Notes under the pieces: model-generated
What the model was told of the DNA's origin: nothing
Databases searched by the model: none
Seen by the model: the letters and a program-made list of their open reading frames with translations, nothing else
Source of the DNA: Deinococcus sp045062605
GTDB taxonomy: Bacteria > Deinococcota > Deinococci > Deinococcales > Deinococcaceae
DNA length: 64,000 bases
NCBI RefSeq assembly: GCF_045062605.1
Contig: NZ_JBJGDW010000016.1
Coordinates: 1-64,000 of the forward strand
Direction: 5' to 3'
Part shown: positions 59,589-64,000 of the stretch, one piece after another
Numbering within the stretch: the stretch's first letter is position 1
How the letters are laid out: each line of letters starts with the position of its first letter
Program-made: the position numbers and the translations under genes

Positions 59589-62069
59589 CTAGGACGGTGT
59601 GACTGGAATGGAATCGGGCAGATGCGCAGGCACTCTGCCCAAGCAGTCTGCTGTTTTTGCCGCGTTCTGCGGGTGGCCCAGCCAGAATCCCTGGCTGTAG
59701 GCGCATCCCAGGTCGGTCACTGCTGCCCACTGCGCGCGGGTTTCGATGCCCTCGGCCACCACGCTCAGGCCCAGTGCCCCGGCCAGGGCAGTGATGGCCC
59801 CCACGGTGCGGCGGGCCTGTGGCTGCCCGTCCAGCGGGCCGTCCAGCGCGCCAATCAGGCTGTGGTCCAGCTTGAGAACCCCCAGAGGCAGCTTCAGCAG
59901 CGGCGACAGGGCCGAAGTCTGCACGCCGAAGCCGGACAGGGACCACTGGATACCCTGTGCCTGAAGCGCGTGCATCATGTCGGCAGCGTGGGCCTCGCAG
60001 CCGCTCAGCAGGGTTCCGGTGACTTCGAGTTCTAGGGCCGCGCCCGTCAGGCCATACCGCGCGAGGGCCGCCTCCACCGTCTGGGCGAAAGTCGCGCTCC
60101 TGAATTGGGCGGGGAAGATGTTCACGGCCATGCGTAACCCACCGTGCCCCGCCGCGTGCCAGCGCGCCAGTTGGGCGCAGGCCTCGTTCAGCACCCAATC
60201 GCCCAGTTCCCCGTTACGCAGTTCCCCGTCCAGCCCGCCTTCGTGGATCACCGGCAGAAACTGGCCGGGGGAGAGTAGACCCAGTTCGGGGCTGTCCCAG
60301 CGCAGCAGCGCCTCCAGCGCCACGACCTGCCGCGCCACGTCATAGATGGGCTGGTAGTACAGCCTGAACTCGCCGCGTTTCAGTGCGCCGCGCAGCCGGT
60401 CTTCCAGCTCAATGCGCGAACGCAGGGCCTGGGTGGTCTGGGGCACAAAGACGCGCGCCGCGCCCTTGCCCGAGTGCTTGGCCTCGTACATCGCGACGTC
60501 GGCGTGCATGTACAGGCTCTCGGCATCCCGGCCACTGTCCGGGTAGACGCTGACCCCCACCGAGGCGCTGATCCTCACCGGGCGGCCCCCCAGGTCAAAG
60601 GGCGGGGCGAACAGGTCCAGTACCTGCTGGGCGCGGGCCTGCGGCGGCCCAGAGGTCAGCACCATGAATTCGTCGCCGCCCAGCCGGGCCGTGAATTCGC
60701 CGGGCCGCAGCGCGCCGCGCAGCCGGGCTGCCACCTTGATCAGGAGCTGGTCTCCCACCGTATGCCCCAGCGTGTCGTTGACCTCCTTGAAGCCGTCCAG
60801 ATCCAGAAACAGAACGGCCAGCGCAGGGGCTGTCTGTCCCGCCTGTTTCTGCTGTTCTACCGCCTCGCCCAGCGCGCTCAGGAATCCGGCGCGGTTGGGC
60901 AAGCCCGTCAGCGAATCGTGCTGGGCCTGCCAGGCCAGTTCGCGGGCGCGGGCCTCCAGTTGAGCGCGGCCCCGCTCGACCTCGGCGGTGCGGGCTACCA
61001 CCCGGTGTTCCAGGCTGGCGTTCAGGGCAGCCAGTTGTGCAGTCAGGACCGCATTGTCCCGCAGGGCCGCGATCTGGCGGGCAGCCACCAGCAACGTCAC
61101 GCCCGCCGTGCCCCACAGCGCGCCGTGGGCCGCCAGCGTGACCTCGCCGTGGGTGGTCAGCGTCAGGGCGAAGCAGGCCGCCAGACCCAGGTAAGGGGTC
61201 AGCGCGTACAGGGGCCGGGTGATCTGGGAGGTGACGTGCGCCACGGCTGTCAGCGAAGGCCCCAGCGGCGCGGCGCGGCCCGAGTTCCAGGCTGCCACGG
61301 CAAAAAGCAGCGCGCCGCAGGTCCACAGCAGTTCCTCGGGGGTTCCCGACGTGAAACCGCCATTGGCATCAATGGAAAGATACAGCGTATCCCCAATCAC
61401 GAAAGTCGTGAGACCCAGCGCCAGCAGGCTTTCTTTTAATTTGATGTGGTCTTGGCGTCTGATGACGGTCAGCAGCAGTCCCAGCGCACACAGTCCCAGG
61501 ACTGGATACGCCAGGTTCACCAGGATGCCGATCAGGTTTGCCTGCACCGCGCCCAGCAGCGAGGCCAGCGCGCCGTACCACAGCAGCACGCCCAGCGAAC
61601 CCACCACGATCCCGACATCCAGGGTCAGTCGCCACGCCTCGGCCTGCCGCAGCGGCTGGCGCGGCAGGGCCAGACAGGCCCGGATGAACAGCACGTAGAA
61701 CCCCAGGTAAAGCGCGTCCAGCACCGATGGAGAAGGGACGGACCCGCCGCGCCACTCCAGCAGGGCATACAGGGTATCGCTCACGGCATAGAGGCCCAGC
61801 GCCAGCGTCATCCAGCGCCACGGTGGGGCCGTTTCTGGGGTGCTGCGCGCCGCGCACCAGCAGGTCAGGGCCGAGGTATACAGCACGCCCAGCGAGAAGG
61901 TCTGCACCAGCCAGTCCGCGTCTGCTCCGCGTGGGTGTAGCGCCACCCAGCCCAGGTGGCCCAGCGCGAGGGCGATGGTCGCCAGCAGGGCCACGTTCAG
62001 TCCTCGCCGGTCTGCTGGTTTCAAGTGTCTCTCACCCCTCTCTTTACAGCCCGCAGGCCCGGACACCAT
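59589..62069 (-). CDS. Membrane GGDEF/EAL protein with degenerate EAL domain
   Basis: An 826-residue protein. About nine hydrophobic helices fill residues 25-350, then a short coiled coil (ALNASLEHRVVARTAEVERG). The GGDEF domain (about 380-540) has DSLTGLPNR and an intact RLGGDEFMVL, so it could make cyclic di-GMP. The EAL domain (about 560-815) keeps EALLRWD, VNIFP and AEGIET, but has LEVTG where active enzymes have ExTE, and LSGFGVQT where they have DDFG. It is probably catalytically dead and acts as a sensor. A TTG at 62024 with GAGAGGGG upstream is an alternative start. Confidence 0.9.
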   Translation of the reverse strand: MVSGPAGCKERGERHLKPADRRGLNVALLATIALALGHLGWVALHPRGADADWLVQTFSLGVLYTSALTCWCAARSTPETAPPWRWMTLALGLYAVSDTLYALLEWRGGSVPSPSVLDALYLGFYVLFIRACLALPRQPLRQAEAWRLTLDVGIVVGSLGVLLWYGALASLLGAVQANLIGILVNLAYPVLGLCALGLLLTVIRRQDHIKLKESLLALGLTTFVIGDTLYLSIDANGGFTSGTPEELLWTCGALLFAVAAWNSGRAAPLGPSLTAVAHVTSQITRPLYALTPYLGLAACFALTLTTHGEVTLAAHGALWGTAGVTLLVAARQIAALRDNAVLTAQLAALNASLEHRVVARTAEVERGRAQLEARARELAWQAQHDSLTGLPNRAGFLSALGEAVEQQKQAGQTAPALAVLFLDLDGFKEVNDTLGHTVGDQLLIKVAARLRGALRPGEFTARLGGDEFMVLTSGPPQARAQQVLDLFAPPFDLGGRPVRISASVGVSVYPDSGRDAESLYMHADVAMYEAKHSGKGAARVFVPQTTQALRSRIELEDRLRGALKRGEFRLYYQPIYDVARQVVALEALLRWDSPELGLLSPGQFLPVIHEGGLDGELRNGELGDWVLNEACAQLARWHAAGHGGLRMAVNIFPAQFRSATFAQTVEAALARYGLTGAALELEVTGTLLSGCEAHAADMMHALQAQGIQWSLSGFGVQTSALSPLLKLPLGVLKLDHSLIGALDGPLDGQPQARRTVGAITALAGALGLSVVAEGIETRAQWAAVTDLGCAYSQGFWLGHPQNAAKTADCLGRVPAHLPDSIPVTPS

Positions 62070-62294
62070 CCGGCAGTGCGGCCAGCGGTGCGGGCTGTCG
62101 CGACCAGAAGTGATGTGGCCTGAACATAGGCTCTCAGTCTAGGCCGTGTGGTGTCACCACTTTCTTGCCTGGAGCCTGCTGGGAGCGAGAATGTTCATCT
62201 TCTCATCGTCAGGCCATTTGTGTGGACGGCCTGAACCGTGGCATGGCAGATGGGGCGAGCTGCACTCCTATTGTCTTTCGGCCTGCCGTCTATC

Positions 62295-63095
62295 ATGGTT
62301 CAGATGGACGTCATCCAACCCTATCTTCCCGTGATTTTCAATGTGCTGCGCGTGCTGGCGGTGGTGGGTCTGGTCCACGCCATCGTGACCCGGCAGCAGA
62401 TTTTCTGGATGTTCCTGCTGGGGTTCGGGGCGCTGCTGGGCAGCATCTTCGGCATGCTGGGGGCGCTGGCCTATACCTTTCTGGTCCTGATCCCGGCCCT
62501 GCGCGGCAGCGGGCGCGTGGCCGGGCAGGCGGTCTCACGCGGTGTGGAGGCCCTCAAGCCGCTGGACACCCGCATCCGCGAGTCCCAGGCGCAGTTGGAC
62601 GAGAGCGATACGCTGGCCAACCGCGCGGGTCTGGCCGCCCTGCTGGCCCGCGCCGGGCGCAGGGACGAGGCCCAGGCCACCCTTGACCCACTGCTCCGGG
62701 GGATCTATGCCGACGATCCGGTGGTCCTGCTGACCAGCGCCGAACTGGATCTGGCGCGCGGCAATCCTGCCGGGGCCGAGGGCCGCCTGAACGCCGTGGA
62801 CCTCAAGACCAGCGCCGCCACCCGCACCCGCGCCCTGACCCTGCTGGCCCAGGCCCAGGAAACGCAGGGCAAGCCCCAGGCCGACGCCACCTACAGAGAC
62901 GCCCTGACCGCCGCCACCACCGAGGAACCCCGCGCCCGTTACGCCGCCTATCTGGTGAAACAGGGCCGCGCTGCCGAGGCGCAGACGGTGCTGGACGCCA
63001 TCGCCAAGACCGAGAGCCGCGCCACCGCCCTCTACCGCCGCCAGGAACGCGAGTGGTTCGATCTGGCGTCCGGGCTAAGGCGCGAGCTGAAGTGA
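62295..63095 (+). CDS. Membrane protein with TPR-like C-terminal region
   Basis: A 266-residue protein. Two helices (FNVLRVLAVVGLVHAIVT and FWMFLLGFGALLGSIFGMLG) lead into a soluble region of tetratricopeptide-like pairs (LANRAGLAALLARAGRRDEA, DPVVLLTSAELDLARGNPAG, RARYAAYLVKQGRAAEAQTV). Starts at 62295 or 62304 are possible. Likely a scaffold for protein contacts at the membrane. It overlaps the next gene by 4 bp. Confidence 0.75.
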   Translation: MVQMDVIQPYLPVIFNVLRVLAVVGLVHAIVTRQQIFWMFLLGFGALLGSIFGMLGALAYTFLVLIPALRGSGRVAGQAVSRGVEALKPLDTRIRESQAQLDESDTLANRAGLAALLARAGRRDEAQATLDPLLRGIYADDPVVLLTSAELDLARGNPAGAEGRLNAVDLKTSAATRTRALTLLAQAQETQGKPQADATYRDALTAATTEEPRARYAAYLVKQGRAAEAQTVLDAIAKTESRATALYRRQEREWFDLASGLRRELK

Positions 63096-63421
63096 AAGTG
63101 CGGCGGCTGTTGCTGACCCTGATGCTGGCTGTAGCCTGCACGCTGCTCAGCCTGTTTGCCAACCGTGTTGTCTACCGCCTGACGGAGCCGTGTTCGCCGG
63201 GAGCCACCTGCGCCGCGCCTATGCAGGAAGCAGGCTGGCCGCTGGCCTTCTCTCTTCAGGCCGTGGCAGGCCAGGAAGAGGCTGCGGCCAGGGTTGATCC
63301 GGCGCAGCTCGGCTGGCAGACCGCTCCATTTGCAGTCAATGTGCTGCTCTATGGCTTGTTACTGTTACTGCTGGCCCGCATGCTGCCTTCACTGAAGCGG
63401 ACAGAGGCCAGATCATCTTGA
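63092..63421 (+). CDS. Small membrane protein of unknown function
   Basis: A 109-residue protein starting at GTG within the preceding stop (GTGA). It has an N-terminal helix (LLLTLMLAVACTLLSLFANR) and a C-terminal helix (VNVLLYGLLLLLLARMLPSL), with a Cys pair (CSPGATC) in the outer loop. Translationally coupled to the TPR-like protein. Confidence 0.7.
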   Translation: MKVRRLLLTLMLAVACTLLSLFANRVVYRLTEPCSPGATCAAPMQEAGWPLAFSLQAVAGQEEAAARVDPAQLGWQTAPFAVNVLLYGLLLLLLARMLPSLKRTEARSS

Positions 63422-63437
63422 CATCGCTAAGCCATTG

Positions 63438-63484
63438 ATACTATCCGGGTGATATTGACTTGATGGATTCTACCCGGATAGTAT
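63438..63484 (+). promoter_or_regulatory. Promoter with large flanking palindrome (DUF2239 gene)
   Basis: ATACTATCCGGGT (63438-63450) and ACCCGGATAGTAT (63472-63484) form a perfect 13-bp inverted repeat. A promoter lies within it: TTGACT (63455-63460), 18-base spacer, and TAGTAT (63479-63484), the latter being the end of the right arm. The ATG follows 6 bases later, so the mRNA is leaderless. A repressor dimer or pair bound to the arms would cover the promoter. Confidence 0.75.
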
Positions 63485-63490
63485 TTCTAT

Positions 63491-64000
63491 ATGACTGACC
63501 CGCCGACACTGACCATTTTCCAGGGCCATGAACGCCTGCTCACCGCACCACTTCAGGACGTGCTGACCTTCCTCAAGTCCAGGGAACGGGCCACCTCTCA
63601 ACCCCTCCTGACCTTTGACGATCAGACCGGGCGGCAAACAGACTTTGACCTGCGCGGCAGTCTGGAAGACGTGATGGAGCGTTACGCCGCCGCACCTGCT
63701 AAAGCTGGGCCGGGCCGCCCCAGACTGGGCGTGGTGGCCCGCGAGGTCACGCTGTTGCCCCGGCATTGGGAGTGGCTGGAGGGCCAGCGCGGCGGAGCCT
63801 CGGCGGCGCTACGGCGGCTGATCGACGAGGCGCGTAAGGCGGACCCGGACGGTGAATGCCGCCGTCAGGCCCAGACGGCCACAGACCGCTTTCTGGGTGT
63901 GATCGGCGGTGATCTGCCCGGCTACGAGGACGCCACCCGCGCTCTCTATGCGGGCGACGGCTCGGCGTTCGCGGCCCAGTTGCAGAACTGGCCGGAAGAC
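63491..64000 (+). CDS. DUF2239-like protein (cut by window end)
   Basis: The frame is open for 170 codons to the window end. It begins MTDPPTLTIFQGHERLLTAP and contains KAGPGRPRLGVVAREVTLLP, RHWEWLEGQRGGASAALRRL, TDRFLGVIGGDLPGYEDATR and ALYAGDGSAFAAQLQNWP. This matches DUF2239-family proteins, about 190-200 residues long and of unknown function. The GRPRLGVVAREVTLLPRHW part is like the ribbon-helix-helix segment seen in that family. Expression is probably under control of the palindrome just upstream. Confidence 0.8.
   Translation, partial: MTDPPTLTIFQGHERLLTAPLQDVLTFLKSRERATSQPLLTFDDQTGRQTDFDLRGSLEDVMERYAAAPAKAGPGRPRLGVVAREVTLLPRHWEWLEGQRGGASAALRRLIDEARKADPDGECRRQAQTATDRFLGVIGGDLPGYEDATRALYAGDGSAFAAQLQNWPED

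Overview
The window is high-GC bacterial chromosome and almost certainly comes from a Deinococcus. The evidence is a nurA-herA pair (the D. radiodurans DR0836/DR0837 type), a double-CbiX protein with a DR2241-type cysteine domain, DUF2239, ferritin-like Tat proteins, and many genes whose -10 box sits a few bases before the ATG, as expected for leaderless mRNAs. No phage, insertion sequence with transposase, rRNA or CRISPR array is visible. One tRNA-Pro(GGG) is present.

Layout. 0-9.8 kb: a minus-strand purine cluster, purC-[AT-rich orphan]-purS-cupin-purQ-dinB-[HTH antitoxin/PIN toxin]-purL-purF, followed by a LysR regulator. Its genes are joined by repeated ATGA overlaps and interrupted by accessory cargo. 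A structured, attenuator-like leader precedes purC. 9.8-20 kb: the CbiX/DR2241 protein, an EF-hand protein, a HIT protein, guaB, a glycine-rich repeat protein, a BchI/MoxR-like AAA ATPase, a tautomerase, and exported CAP-domain and propeller-like proteins. 20-25 kb: msrB, an rluD-type synthase, two Tat-exported ferritin-like proteins followed by tatA, then an ECF sigma factor with its RskA-type anti-sigma. 25-32 kb: herA-nurA behind a 145-bp inverted-repeat element, then an OpuC/YehZ-type osmoprotectant ABC transporter.

32-46.5 kb is a carbohydrate island: a frameshifted P-loop kinase, a secreted type I pullulanase, galK, galT, an alpha-galactosidase, a beta-galactosidase, a sugar ABC transporter without its own ATPase, and a DeoR regulator. 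Together they would import galactosides, hydrolyse them and feed galactose into the Leloir pathway. 46.5-50 kb: FKBP, signal peptidase I, an exported protein and an ABC-F ATPase.

50-56 kb is a zinc-acquisition region: znuB, znuC, a GNAT, znuA, ribosomal protein L28 and a COG0523 GTPase. The GTPase is divergent from an unknown 145-aa gene across only 31 bp that hold a Zur-like palindrome. 56-64 kb: thioredoxin reductase, an HD protein, a lipoprotein, an acyl-CoA dehydrogenase, tRNA-Pro, a membrane GGDEF/EAL protein whose EAL domain looks dead, a TPR membrane protein, and DUF2239 (cut by the window end) behind a large palindromic operator.

The best leads for something undescribed are the purC leader with two PyrR-like hexaloops, the PIN toxin with an extra C-terminal domain inside the purine operon, the unknown gene at the zinc operator, and the DUF2239 operator.
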